In this document: positions 15,108-23,428 of the stretch, piece after piece
How the letters are laid out: the number at the start of each line of letters is the position of its first letter
Position numbering within the stretch: the stretch's first letter is position 1
From: a virus
IMG/VR virus record: IMGVR_UViG_3300023180_004979
Location: 1-35,394 of that record
Reading direction: 5' to 3' (one strand)
Length of the DNA: 35,394 nt
Position numbers and translations under genes: made by a program
The notes under the pieces: model-generated
The model's input: the letters and a program-made list of their open reading frames with translations, nothing else
Databases searched by the model: none
Told to the model about the DNA's origin: nothing

Positions 15108-15504
15108 CTTAATGGTACAACAACAAGTAGAGTCAAAATGGCAGCATATGGTAGGAGTGATTTGTTTGAATCAAACAAATCGTAAACAAGTAAAAAGAGT
15201 TTTACCAGTCTTGTTCAGCGTGGCTCCAACACCTGTACATTTTTTAAACACAACAGAAAAAACTATAAAAAATATTATTCAACCACTAGGTATGTTGAAT
15301 ATTCGTTATAACCGTTTGAAACGTATGACAAAAGATTTCTTGACATGGGACGAGGAAGATGCTACAATGTTATATGGAATTGGGAAATACGGCAGTGACA
15401 GTTATCGCTTATTTTATAAAAATGAGATACCTGAAAATGTTGGAGACCATGAATTGAAACGTTATATAGACGAGGAACTAAATGGCAACTTATGTACTAG
15501 TTGA
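15091..15504 (+). CDS. HhH-GPD DNA glycosylase, MBD4-like
   Basis: Compact (137 aa) helix-hairpin-helix base-excision glycosylase. MVGVICLNQTNRKQVKRVLPVLF matches the first helices of the MBD4/EndoIII superfamily (LNQT), IIQPLGMLNIRYNRLKRMTKDFL the middle, and LYGIGKYGSDSYRLF (residues 94-108) is the HhH. The catalytic Asp is D119 in VGDHELKRY, equivalent to the PEDHKLNKYH segment of MBD4. No C-terminal iron-sulphur cysteines, as in MBD4. MBD4 removes T or U opposite G. In a phage it could repair deaminated cytosines or attack host DNA. It is next to the RNase H gene. Confidence 0.82.
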   Translation: MNMLDDLMVQQQVESKWQHMVGVICLNQTNRKQVKRVLPVLFSVAPTPVHFLNTTEKTIKNIIQPLGMLNIRYNRLKRMTKDFLTWDEEDATMLYGIGKYGSDSYRLFYKNEIPENVGDHELKRYIDEELNGNLCTS

Positions 15505-16465
15505 TACTGCTAATACTTTCTTTAGAGCACGACACGTAGTACGTGGCGACTTAGATACTAAAGTAGGTATGGCACTACACATTACTCTTAACAGTGTAAA
15601 AAAAGCTTGGACAGACTTTAACGCAGATCATGTTGTGTTTTGTTTAGAAGGCCGCAGTTGGCGTAAAGATTATTACGAGCCATACAAGCGCAATCGTCAA
15701 GAAACTCGTGATGCAATGACTCCTGCACAGCAAGAAGAAGATACTGTGTTTTGGCAAATCTTTGACGAGTTTAAAGATTTCATCGGCGAAAAGACTAACT
15801 GTACAATGATACGTCATCCGCAACTAGAAGCAGACGATCTTATTGCAGGTTGGGTACAAGCACATCCCAATGACAATCACGTTATCATTTCTACTGACGG
15901 CGACTTTGCACAACTTATTGCACCTAACGTAAAACAATACAACGGTGTGAGTAATACTACAATTACACATGAAGGTTACTTTGATGACAAAGGCAAAGAA
16001 GTAATTGACAAGAAAACTAAAGAGCCTAAAGGTGCACCTAACCCGCAGTGGATGCTATTTGAGAAATGTATGCGTGGTGATACAAGTGATAATGTGTTTA
16101 GTGCATATCCAGGCGTTCGCAAGAAAGGTACAAAAAACAAGGTAGGATTACTTGAAGCATTTGAAGACAAAGATACAAAAGGTTTTAATTGGAATAATCT
16201 TATGCTACAGCGTTGGGTTGATCATAATGATATTGAGCACCGTGTTCTGGACGACTACAACCGCAATGTAACACTATGTGATTTGACTGCGCAACCTGCA
16301 GATATTAGAGAGATAATTAATACTACTATTGCAGAAGTAGAACCAAAGAATATATCACAAGTAGGTATGCGTCTTATGAAATTTTGTGCTAAGTGGGATA
16401 TGCAACGTATTGCAGACCAGGCAGCATCTTTTGCAGAACCATTACAAGCGAGGTACCCTAAATGA
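15482..16465 (+). CDS. rnh: 5'-3' exonuclease / RNase H (T4 Rnh-like, FEN family)
   Basis: Removes RNA primers and flaps from lagging-strand DNA. Acidic metal-site motifs: LVDTANTFFRA at the N terminus, HVVFCLEGRSWRKDYYEPYKRNR, LEADDLIAGW, and STDGDFAQL, followed by the helix-hairpin-helix-like region around MRGDTSDNVFSAYPGVRKKGTKNK, typical of FEN/5'-nucleases (GDxSDN). The 327-residue length fits T4 RNase H (305 aa). It overlaps the glycosylase gene, so repair and primer removal genes are co-transcribed. Confidence 0.9.
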   Translation: MATYVLVDTANTFFRARHVVRGDLDTKVGMALHITLNSVKKAWTDFNADHVVFCLEGRSWRKDYYEPYKRNRQETRDAMTPAQQEEDTVFWQIFDEFKDFIGEKTNCTMIRHPQLEADDLIAGWVQAHPNDNHVIISTDGDFAQLIAPNVKQYNGVSNTTITHEGYFDDKGKEVIDKKTKEPKGAPNPQWMLFEKCMRGDTSDNVFSAYPGVRKKGTKNKVGLLEAFEDKDTKGFNWNNLMLQRWVDHNDIEHRVLDDYNRNVTLCDLTAQPADIREIINTTIAEVEPKNISQVGMRLMKFCAKWDMQRIADQAASFAEPLQARYPK

Positions 16466-16935
16466 CTATAAAAGCAAAAACAATTCTAAAAGATAAATTT
16501 TGGATCGTAGAAGACGAAGGCACACGTTTAGGAACACTAAGCTGGGATGATGAACGTTACATGTTTTCAGAGCCATCTGGAACCTGCTTCTTTAACAACA
16601 AACGGCAGATGTCAAAAAAGTTTGGCAGTGATATAATTTTTGTAGGCATTGAAAAAGAAGAAACACAGAAAGAAGTTGAATATATTGTTCATGGTTTCCC
16701 TACAAGTGTATGTCCATACAATTCTATGTATGATGTAAAACGTAAATTGCCGTTGTTTACCAAAAGCGAAAAATCTAAAAGCAACTATTGTGCAGGATAT
16801 TATATTATTAAATTTGACAAGGGTTGGGTTAAAAGTTTTTGTCCTAAACAAATTACAGTAGAACGTTACGATTACAAAGGTCCTTTTAAGACTGAAATTG
16901 AAATGCGTCAGGAGCTTAGCCTTGCCAACCGTTGA
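16462..16935 (+). CDS. Conserved phage protein of unknown function, 157 aa
   Basis: Beta-rich, with strongly patterned segments: KDKFWIVEDEGTRLGTLSW at the start, then VHGFPTSVCPYNSMYDVKRKLPLFTKS, and NYCAGYYIIKFDKGWVKSFCPKQITVERY. I recall the latter stretches in marine T4-like phage genomes as a conserved unknown; not checked. Three cysteines lie in the second half. Start overlaps the rnh stop by ATGA, suggesting a replication-associated role by position only. Confidence 0.8.
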   Translation: MTIKAKTILKDKFWIVEDEGTRLGTLSWDDERYMFSEPSGTCFFNNKRQMSKKFGSDIIFVGIEKEETQKEVEYIVHGFPTSVCPYNSMYDVKRKLPLFTKSEKSKSNYCAGYYIIKFDKGWVKSFCPKQITVERYDYKGPFKTEIEMRQELSLANR

Positions 16936-17164
16936 ACCTTTAAACACTATTCCACTACAACAGTTTATTACACAAGTGAAAAGTGCTGAAAATAGTAGAG
17001 CCAAAGAAGTTAAGCTGGATATAAACACAGCTAAAAATCTTGCTTTTACTATTGGTATTGTAATGAGTAGACTACAAGGCGATCTAGAAAAACTTGTTTC
17101 CGAATCAAATACTAACTCAGATGAAGTAATTAACATTACAATGGACGGCAGTGGTTTTGAATAA
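16922..17164 (+). CDS. Conserved small phage protein, 80 aa (TTG start)
   Basis: The proposed start is TTG 16922 with AGGAG seven bases upstream, giving MPTVEPLNTIPLQQFITQVK; an in-frame TTG at 16898 has no ribosome site. The helical core (SRAKEVKLDINTAKNLAFTIGIVMSRLQG) looks conserved; the acidic tail NSDEVINITMDGSGFE is flexible. No known function. It ends the transcription unit before a late-type promoter. Confidence 0.65.
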   Translation: MPTVEPLNTIPLQQFITQVKSAENSRAKEVKLDINTAKNLAFTIGIVMSRLQGDLEKLVSESNTNSDEVINITMDGSGFE

Positions 17165-17187
17165 ACTGCTCATATAACTCTAAAAGA

Positions 17188-17195
17188 GATAAATA
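17188..17195 (+). promoter_or_regulatory. T4-late-like promoter octamer GATAAATA
   Basis: GATAAATA, 27 bases before the ATG at 17223, matches the NATAAATA late -10 element of T4-like phages. A TACGTA palindrome follows three bases later. Confidence 0.6.
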
Positions 17196-17222
17196 TATAC
17201 GTAGTTAATAGGATACGTATAT
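17195..17222 (+). repeat. 9-bp inverted repeat around a ribosome site
   Basis: ATATACGTA (17195-17203) and TACGTATAT (17214-17222) pair perfectly and leave TAGGA, the likely ribosome site, in a ten-base loop just before ATG 17223. This would present or gate the ribosome site in the late transcript. Confidence 0.5.
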
Positions 17223-17510
17223 ATGAGTAGACCAAAGCCAAATATTCTTCTTGAGAAGGTAAACAGTAAAACATATAGAAGCGAACAAGTTTTACAAGCA
17301 GAAGCCATTTGGGCTGTATTTTATCAAGATGCACCCTTCAATTTAAAAAGCTCTAATGCTCTTACAAATTATCCTGGTCCAAAATATAAAAAGACTAGTT
17401 TTTCAAATCCTGGGCATGCACATAATCTAGCTAAAAAATTAAATGACATGTTCAACACAGACGAATTTGTTGTTTACAAACTCACAACAGGTGAAAAAGT
17501 TGAAGAATGA
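17223..17510 (+). CDS. Conserved hypothetical protein, 95 aa
   Basis: First gene after the late-like octamer. The product has a patterned core: YRSEQVLQAEAIWAVFYQDAPFNLKSSN, YPGPKYKKTSFSNPGHAHNLAKKLN, EFVVYKLTTGE. I recall this family as a conserved unknown in marine T4-like phages. Its late-type promoter suggests a virion or assembly role, by inference. Confidence 0.78.
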   Translation: MSRPKPNILLEKVNSKTYRSEQVLQAEAIWAVFYQDAPFNLKSSNALTNYPGPKYKKTSFSNPGHAHNLAKKLNDMFNTDEFVVYKLTTGEKVEE

Positions 17511-17890
17511 GTTGGAAAGAAGCATATACAAAAATATTTTTGAAAGAACTAGGACAATCTACTAGTGAAGCAAATATAAAAACGTATATGCCCCTCTGGT
17601 GGCAAAACACAAGAAATAAAGGCAAAGGTGGTTTACGTCTTACAGAAGAAGGTTTCAATGTATTAAAAAAAATCGATCTTGCTATATATGATATCCCTTA
17701 TCCAAAAGAAATGCCACTTACTACACAAGTAATTATTTTTTTAGATCAATTCATAGACTGTCCTTATTATCTCACTAATAGAAGTATTAGTGTAACAAAT
17801 GAAAAAAAGGCTGTTGAACTTACATTGTTTAGTGGTGATCTTAGAAAGTATGGGTTAGTCAAAGCGATGAAAAGGCAATCTAAAGAATGA
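17507..17890 (+). CDS. Conserved hypothetical protein, 127 aa
   Basis: ATGA overlap with the previous gene. Conserved-looking core: YMPLWWQNTRNKGKGGLRLTEEGF, then FLDQFIDCPYYLTNRSISV and LTLFSGDLRKYGLVKA. The arrangement (helix, then winged-helix-like GLRLTEEG) could be a small DNA-binding fold, but I cannot confirm it. I recall relatives in cyanophages as hypothetical. Confidence 0.78.
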   Translation: MSWKEAYTKIFLKELGQSTSEANIKTYMPLWWQNTRNKGKGGLRLTEEGFNVLKKIDLAIYDIPYPKEMPLTTQVIIFLDQFIDCPYYLTNRSISVTNEKKAVELTLFSGDLRKYGLVKAMKRQSKE

Positions 17891-18870
17891 GCGTATATAA
17901 CGAATGGGATCAATTGAAAACAGTTGTTGTAGGAGTAGCAGATGGAGCAAAAATTCCTACAATGTCAAAAAGTTTACGCACTGTAAATTATGCAGACAAA
18001 AAGGATGTGTCTAATATAAAAATAGGCAATTATCCTAACCAAGTCATACAAGAAGCAAATGAAGATTTAGAAATATTATCAAGTTTTTTAAAAAATTTAA
18101 ACATCAAAGTTGTCCGCCCAACTGTTACACAAGAAGTTGAATATTATAATTACTGTCCTAGAGATACAGTATTTGCATACGGTGACAGAAGGCTTGCTGC
18201 TCCAATGTCTCTCGAAGCACGTAAGAACGAATGGCGATATCTTTTACCTGCTGCTGCTCCTATATCAATACACAAGTATGGAACCTATGACGAAGATATG
18301 TACAATGAACTGTGTATAGGTAATCCTGATCAATTGGCTCTTACAGAAAAACATCCTATGTTTGACGCTGCAAATATTATCCGTGCAAACAACGATCTTT
18401 TGTACCTGGTTAGTAATACAGGCAACAAAGCAGGTGCACAAATGTTACAAGAATGGCTTAATAGAGAACATTCAGATGTACATGTCCATACACTAGAAGG
18501 TATATACAGCTATATTCATATAGATAGTACTATTGCGTTTTTGAGAGATGGCTTAATGCTATTAAATCCTGAAAGAATAAAATCAAAAGATCAGCTTCCG
18601 TTACCTTTCAGTAAATGGGAAGCAATTTGGTGCCCGGAGCCTACTGACATAGGACATTTTCCAGATTACTGTAATGCAAGTAAATGGATAAACATGAACT
18701 TGTTTAGCATAAATCCTAATTTAGTTGTGTTAGAGGAAAATCAGCACACACTTAGGAAAGAATTAGAAAAATATAATATAGAATGTGCAATGCTTCCTAT
18801 GCGTCATCAAAGAACACTAGGCGGTGGATTTCATTGTGTAACATTGGATTTAGAGCGTGACATACACTAA
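17887..18870 (+). CDS. Amidinotransferase (glycine/inosamine-phosphate amidinotransferase family)
   Basis: Transfers an amidino group from arginine to an amine acceptor (glycine in creatine synthesis, inosamine phosphate in streptomycin synthesis). The catalytic triad is visible: D160 in PMFDAANIIR, H211 in YIHIDSTIAFL, and nucleophile C317 in LGGGFHCVTLDL. CPRDTVFAYGDRRLAAPMSLEARKNEW is the family's substrate loop. Length 327 aa is somewhat shorter than animal AGAT. It overlaps the preceding and following genes, and is followed by a 2OG oxygenase and a glycosyltransferase-like protein, suggesting a small-molecule or sugar-guanidine tailoring set. The acceptor is unknown. Confidence 0.92.
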   Translation: MSVYNEWDQLKTVVVGVADGAKIPTMSKSLRTVNYADKKDVSNIKIGNYPNQVIQEANEDLEILSSFLKNLNIKVVRPTVTQEVEYYNYCPRDTVFAYGDRRLAAPMSLEARKNEWRYLLPAAAPISIHKYGTYDEDMYNELCIGNPDQLALTEKHPMFDAANIIRANNDLLYLVSNTGNKAGAQMLQEWLNREHSDVHVHTLEGIYSYIHIDSTIAFLRDGLMLLNPERIKSKDQLPLPFSKWEAIWCPEPTDIGHFPDYCNASKWINMNLFSINPNLVVLEENQHTLRKELEKYNIECAMLPMRHQRTLGGGFHCVTLDLERDIH

Positions 18871-19360
18871 AGGACATATATCTGCAAATTGGAGTGATGC
18901 TTATAAATCATTTCCTTATGTTAGGCAGCCGATTAAAGATTCAGAAATACAGGAATGGCGTAGCCAAGGATATACTCATGACTCTTTTTCGGGAGTAATG
19001 TACAGTCAATCAAATCAAGAAAATCAAATGCCAGAGTGGGTATACAATATATCAAATAAACTAAAACTTAAAAATCCAGGATTTGTATTTTATAAAATGT
19101 GTACACTAGAAATTATGCCTGTACACTCAGATCACTTTGAAACTTACTGTCGTATATTTAATCTGTATCGTGATGAAGTTTATAGAGCAATTGTTTTTTT
19201 AGAAGATTGGCAATCCGGACATTATTTTGAAATTGATAATATAGGAGTTGTAAATTGGTGTGCAGGAGATTACTACTTATGGAGCGGAGATACTCCTCAC
19301 GCTGCAAGTAATATAGGAATATTGCCGAGATACACTCTACAAATAACAGGGACTAAATGA
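18857..19360 (+). CDS. 2OG-Fe(II) oxygenase
   Basis: A 167-residue oxygenase starting at GTG inside the amidinotransferase end. Metal triad: H90 and D92 (MPVHSDHFETYC), H148 (GDTPHAASNIG); the 2-oxoglutarate-binding Arg is R158 (PRYTLQITG). The jelly-roll strands RAIVFLEDWQSGHYFEIDN and WCAGDYYLWSG complete the fold. It likely hydroxylates the product of a neighbouring enzyme, such as the amidinotransferase; this is inferred from gene overlap only. Confidence 0.85.
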   Translation: MTYTKGHISANWSDAYKSFPYVRQPIKDSEIQEWRSQGYTHDSFSGVMYSQSNQENQMPEWVYNISNKLKLKNPGFVFYKMCTLEIMPVHSDHFETYCRIFNLYRDEVYRAIVFLEDWQSGHYFEIDNIGVVNWCAGDYYLWSGDTPHAASNIGILPRYTLQITGTK

Positions 19361-20532
19361 TGCCTAATTTTATGGATAAGGTATATTATTTTAACTTTCC
19401 TTTTAAAATGAGGTCAAACAATAAGCTGTTAGGTAGGACAGCAAAATTATCATTGCCAAGTAAAGGTCCATATATCATTTCTACAGCACATAACAAATTA
19501 AATTTAGATGATTTGTTATCACATAGTAAGCTAAAAAAACTTTCAAGTACAGGACTTGACATATATCTATTTGAAGTTTTATCAACTTATAAATTAGTCG
19601 ATGGACAAAAAGAGTGTAATAGATCATTTTATACAGAAACATTATATAACGAAGATGAACATAATAAATTATATAGTCATGAATTTGATGTCATACAACA
19701 CCTTGCAGAAAGACTGGGTATTATTATAAATGTCTACACATGTGAAAGAAATGCTAGTCAGTTTTTTGGTTACAAATATAAAAATTTAAATATTTTTTGT
19801 TTTGACATATTTCTACAAACAATTATGAATACAAAAAAAGGAATACCGCCAAACAACTTAGGTATTACAAAGAAGTTTTGGTGTGCAAATTGGAGATATA
19901 CTCTTGCAAGACATGCTGTTATGAGCTATTTGGCAAATAAAGACGGTAACTACAGCTGGCATTTCACAACACCAGAAATTGACGGCATTGACGTAGAAGA
20001 AAAATATCTAAGTGTGTTACACGAAGGTAACAAAGTACTTAATAAAGAAAAATTCTATTTAGATCAGATGGCAACTAAAACTAATGTATCGAACGATCAC
20101 AGCGTTTACTATCCTAAAAATAAAAAATCTATGACAACAAAATATAATCCTGTTTTTTATGATTCGCTTGTTTCTTGCTTTGTAGGTATAATTACTGAAA
20201 CTAGATTTGGACAACCACAAGCAAATTTTAGTGAAAAAGCATTACATCCTATCCGTTGTAGAAGACCTTTTGTGATAGTTGCACCACCTTTTACGCTACA
20301 GTATTTGAAAGAATTAGGATTCAAAACATTCGATAAATGGTGGGACGAAAGTTATGATTTAGAAACAGATCATTTCAAAAGGTTAGAAAAAATTTACGAT
20401 CTAATAGATTATATTGACACATTAAATATAGAAGAAATGAAAGAAATACACCGAGAAATGGCAGATATTTTTGACCATAATTTACAAACTGTTGATTTCT
20501 ATAGAAAAAATAATTTTCCTATTTTAAATTAA
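19357..20532 (+). CDS. Glycosyltransferase-like protein, 391 aa
   Basis: ATGA overlap with the oxygenase gene. The C-terminal third (GIITETRFGQPQANFSEKALHPIRCRRPFVIVAPPFTLQYLKELGFKTFDKWWDESYD) matches the pattern found at the donor-binding end of exostosin- or fucosyltransferase-like enzymes: E...F.SEK....I....PFV, then LGF.TF...WDESYD. The N-terminal two thirds are not recognisable. A glycosyltransferase role is likely but not certain; acceptor could be a cell-surface or virion glycan. Confidence 0.65.
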   Translation: MMPNFMDKVYYFNFPFKMRSNNKLLGRTAKLSLPSKGPYIISTAHNKLNLDDLLSHSKLKKLSSTGLDIYLFEVLSTYKLVDGQKECNRSFYTETLYNEDEHNKLYSHEFDVIQHLAERLGIIINVYTCERNASQFFGYKYKNLNIFCFDIFLQTIMNTKKGIPPNNLGITKKFWCANWRYTLARHAVMSYLANKDGNYSWHFTTPEIDGIDVEEKYLSVLHEGNKVLNKEKFYLDQMATKTNVSNDHSVYYPKNKKSMTTKYNPVFYDSLVSCFVGIITETRFGQPQANFSEKALHPIRCRRPFVIVAPPFTLQYLKELGFKTFDKWWDESYDLETDHFKRLEKIYDLIDYIDTLNIEEMKEIHREMADIFDHNLQTVDFYRKNNFPILN

Positions 20533-20535
20533 TGG

Positions 20536-20563
20536 TTGACTTTATCTGTAATGATGTTATTAT
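20536..20563 (+). promoter_or_regulatory. Sigma70-like promoter for the MoxR ATPase gene
   Basis: TTGACT (20536-20541), 16-base spacer, TATTAT (20558-20563), just after the preceding stop codon and 49 bases before ATG 20613, which has GAGGGAA upstream as a ribosome site. Confidence 0.6.
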
Positions 20564-20612
20564 ATATACATAGTTAGAAATTAGCACTGATAACACAAGA
20601 GGGAATACTTTC

Positions 20613-21698
20613 ATGGATACTGCAACTCGTACAGTAACACCAAACAGCGCAAAAGCAAGCATTAGACATGCTCTTAAAAAGAAGCGTCCTATCTTCCTTT
20701 GGGGACCTCCAGGTATTGGTAAGTCCGATATTGTAAAGCAAATTACAGATGGACTTCCAAATTCACATTTGATCGATGTTCGTTTGAGTCTATGGGAACC
20801 TACTGATATCAAAGGCATTCCGTTTTTTGATAGCAATGCAGGTACAATGGCTTGGGCTCCTCCAAGTGAACTACCGTCAGATGAGTTTGCGGCACAGTAT
20901 GATAACATTGTTCTTTTCTTAGACGAAATGAACTCTGCGGCACCTGCTGTACAGGCAGCGGCTTATCAACTTATTCTTAACCGTAAGGTTGGTACCTACA
21001 AACTGCCTGACAATGTGCTTATTGTTGCGGCAGGCAATCGTGACGCAGATAAGGGTGTTACATATCGTATGCCTGCTCCGCTGGCTAACCGCTTTATTCA
21101 CTTAGAAATGGTTGTGTCATTTGATGACTGGTTTGAGTGGGCTGTAGATAACAAAATACATCAGGACGTTGTAGGTTTCTTACAATTTAGCAAAAAGGAC
21201 TTGTATGACTTTGATCCAAAGTCCCCTTCACGTTCTTTTGCAACACCTCGTACATGGTCGTTTGTAAGCGAATTGCTTGAAGACGACATTGACGAAAACA
21301 CTACTACTGATTTAGTTAGTGGTGCAGTTGGCGAAGGTTTGGCTGTCAAATTTATGGCTCACCGCAAGGTTGCGTCGAGCATGCCTAACCCAACTGATAT
21401 TCTTGCAGGAAAAGTTAAAGAGATACAGTCACAAGAAATCAGTGCTATGTATTCCTTAACTGTATCTTTGTGCTACGAACTGAAAGAAGCTGATAACAAA
21501 GGCGACAAGAAGTTTGACGAGAAAGTTAACAACTTCCTGCGATTTGCAATGGACAATTTTGATACTGAGCTAGTTGTAATGGGCATTAAGCTCGCACTAA
21601 CACAGTATGCATTGCCCATTGACCCTGACGAAGTAGAATGCTTTGATGAGTTCCACGATCGTTATGGTAAGTACATTAAGGCTGCTCAAGCGGCATAA
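20613..21698 (+). CDS. MoxR-family AAA+ ATPase
   Basis: 361 residues. Walker A GPPGIGKS (31-38), Walker B IVLFLDEMN (99-107), sensor-1 type VLIVAAGNRD and a conserved LANRFIHLEM arginine-finger region define MoxR. MoxR ATPases act as chaperones with partner proteins carrying a VWA domain, often for metal insertion or complex assembly. The next gene is exactly such a partner (metallopeptidase-like plus VWA). Cobaltochelatase-type cobS genes are known in cyanophages, but the Walker region here is MoxR rather than CobS-like. Own promoter upstream and strong terminator downstream. Confidence 0.93.
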   Translation: MDTATRTVTPNSAKASIRHALKKKRPIFLWGPPGIGKSDIVKQITDGLPNSHLIDVRLSLWEPTDIKGIPFFDSNAGTMAWAPPSELPSDEFAAQYDNIVLFLDEMNSAAPAVQAAAYQLILNRKVGTYKLPDNVLIVAAGNRDADKGVTYRMPAPLANRFIHLEMVVSFDDWFEWAVDNKIHQDVVGFLQFSKKDLYDFDPKSPSRSFATPRTWSFVSELLEDDIDENTTTDLVSGAVGEGLAVKFMAHRKVASSMPNPTDILAGKVKEIQSQEISAMYSLTVSLCYELKEADNKGDKKFDEKVNNFLRFAMDNFDTELVVMGIKLALTQYALPIDPDEVECFDEFHDRYGKYIKAAQAA

Positions 21699-21704
21699 TG
21701 TTGA

Positions 21705-21740
21705 AAAGAACGGGTTCTTTTGAGCCCGTTCTTTATTTTT
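21705..21740 (+). terminator. Rho-independent terminator after the MoxR gene
   Basis: Perfect ten-base stem AAAGAACGGG / CCCGTTCTTT, extended by three further pairs (one G-T) to a TTTT loop, and followed by ATTTTT. It separates the MoxR transcript from the next promoter. Confidence 0.88.
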
Positions 21741-21744
21741 CTGG

Positions 21745-21773
21745 TTGACAATCCTATTAAATAGTGTTATACT
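21745..21773 (+). promoter_or_regulatory. Strong sigma70-like promoter for the VWA gene
   Basis: TTGACA (21745-21750), 17-base spacer, TATACT (21768-21773). Near-consensus, directly behind the terminator; ribosome site GAGGG precedes ATG 21807. Confidence 0.72.
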
Positions 21774-21806
21774 ATATGTATAGAAAATAGCAAAGTAGAG
21801 GGTAAA

Positions 21807-23150
21807 ATGGTACTGCAAATGTCTACAGAAAAAACTGCTAGTAAACTAAAAAACTGGCAACCTGACCCCAATATCACTCCAGAACAATTAGAAGAAATGC
21901 GTGTTGAAGTTTATGACCGCATTATTGTTGCACGAGTAGGTTTGCTACTTAGGCATCCGTTTTTTGGTAATATGGCTACACGTTTGCAAATACTGGCAGC
22001 AGACGATTGGTTACCTACTGCCGCAGTAGACGGTCGTAACCTTTACTACAACACCCAGTTCTTTAATGCAATGACAAACAAAGAAATTGAATTTGTTATT
22101 GCACATGAAATATTACATATGGTTTTTGATCACTTAGAACGTCGCGGTGATCGTAATCCTATGCTCTACAATATTGCCGCAGACTACAAAGTTAATAACT
22201 TACTTGTAAGAGATCGTATTGGCGAAAAGCCTAGCATTGTAGACTGCTTTCAAGACTTTAAATACGATGCAGACACGTCAGAAGAAATTTACGATAAACT
22301 GTTTGAGCAAGCTAAAGAAGCTGGAAAAGAGTTACAAGAACTTCTTGATCAATTAGACAAAGAAGGTGAAATGCTAGACGAGCATCTTGATTCAGAAGAT
22401 GCAGATGGGGAAGCTGATGGTGACAACGGCGAGGATAAAGACTCAAATGGTCACGGCACTAGTAGCAAAAGACCAAAGTATTCTAAAGAAGAACTTAAAA
22501 AGATCAAAGACGAAATAAAAGAAAACGTTTTGTCTAGTGCACAGGCAGCCGGCGCAGGTAATACTCCAGCAGGTGTTCAACGCATGATTCAAGAGCTCAC
22601 TGAGCCTAAAATGAATTGGCGAGAAATCCTGCAACAACAAATTCAATCAATAATTAAAAGTGATTATACATTTATGCGTCCTTCACGCAAAGGCTGGCAT
22701 ACTGGAGCAGTTCTTCCAGGTATGAACTTTGACGAAACAATTGATGTATGTGTATGCATTGATATGTCAGGCTCTATTGGTAGTGCACAAGCAAAAATAT
22801 TCCTTAGCGAAGTCAAAGGTATTATGGATCAGTACAAAGACTACAAAATCAAATTGTGGTGTTTTGATACTGCTGTATATAACGAGCAAGACTTTACAGC
22901 AGATGGTGGTGAGGATTTGACAGACTACGAAGTGTATGGTGGTGGTGGCACTGACTTTATGGTTAATTGGACTTATATGAAAGAAAATGATATCCAACCT
23001 AAAAAATTAATTATGTTTACAGACGGTTATGCTTGGGATAGCTGGGGTGATCCAGATTACTGTGAAACTGTTTTCGTAATTCATTCTAACGCAGATAAAA
23101 ATTTGCAATCACCATTTGGCACTAGTGTCCATTACGACGAAGCGGCATGA
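21807..23150 (+). CDS. Metallopeptidase-like / VWA-domain protein (DUF2201-type)
   Basis: 447 residues in three parts. The N-terminal domain has a zinc-protease-like HEILH (residues 100-104) within FVIAHEILHMVFDHLERRG, then YNIAADYKVN. A very acidic linker spans about 185-215. The C-terminal domain is VWA-like, with MIDAS motif DMSGS (319-323), GGGGTDF and FTDGY. This architecture matches putative metallopeptidase DUF2201 proteins paired with MoxR ATPases. Together they are expected to form a chaperone or remodelling machine; target unknown. ATG 21819 is an alternative start. The stop overlaps the next ATG. Confidence 0.9.
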   Translation: MVLQMSTEKTASKLKNWQPDPNITPEQLEEMRVEVYDRIIVARVGLLLRHPFFGNMATRLQILAADDWLPTAAVDGRNLYYNTQFFNAMTNKEIEFVIAHEILHMVFDHLERRGDRNPMLYNIAADYKVNNLLVRDRIGEKPSIVDCFQDFKYDADTSEEIYDKLFEQAKEAGKELQELLDQLDKEGEMLDEHLDSEDADGEADGDNGEDKDSNGHGTSSKRPKYSKEELKKIKDEIKENVLSSAQAAGAGNTPAGVQRMIQELTEPKMNWREILQQQIQSIIKSDYTFMRPSRKGWHTGAVLPGMNFDETIDVCVCIDMSGSIGSAQAKIFLSEVKGIMDQYKDYKIKLWCFDTAVYNEQDFTADGGEDLTDYEVYGGGGTDFMVNWTYMKENDIQPKKLIMFTDGYAWDSWGDPDYCETVFVIHSNADKNLQSPFGTSVHYDEAA

Positions 23151-23428
23151 TAAAAAATAAAACTATCAATCCATTAGATGTATTAAGGATCAGAAGGTTA
23201 GATGTGGCTCCGCCGCATTTTGAATATGTAGATATACCTTCTACATATAATCTAGAAGGATCTTTAATAAAATGGATCAATAAAAATTGTAAAAAGAGAT
23301 TTTACGTAGGCAAACGCCTTACGGTAAATTCTAAAAAAGAAAAAGGTATTTGTATATCTGTTGGATTTGAAGATAACAAGGAAATGAGTTATTTCATGTT
23401 AGCTTGTCCACATTTAAAGTACAACTAA
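23147..23428 (+). CDS. Conserved hypothetical protein, 93 aa
   Basis: ATGA overlap with the VWA gene. Basic product with a core NLEGSLIKWINKNCKKRFYVGK and GFEDNKEMSYFMLACPHLKYN at its end. I recall the end segment in marine T4-like phages. No function known. Co-transcribed with the MoxR partner by position. Confidence 0.75.
   Translation: MIKNKTINPLDVLRIRRLDVAPPHFEYVDIPSTYNLEGSLIKWINKNCKKRFYVGKRLTVNSKKEKGICISVGFEDNKEMSYFMLACPHLKYN

Noticed and set aside
16612-17136. 174-residue minus-strand frame
   Set aside because: Antisense to two conserved phage genes; Phe/Cys-rich low-pattern product typical of AT-rich antisense.
20519-20908. 129-residue minus-strand frame across the MoxR promoter and Walker A region
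   Set aside because: Antisense to a conserved ATPase and to a promoter; no ribosome site or family pattern.
20613-21698. Naming the ATPase CobS (cobaltochelatase)
   Set aside because: Walker A region and overall pattern fit MoxR, and the partner is DUF2201-type rather than CobT.
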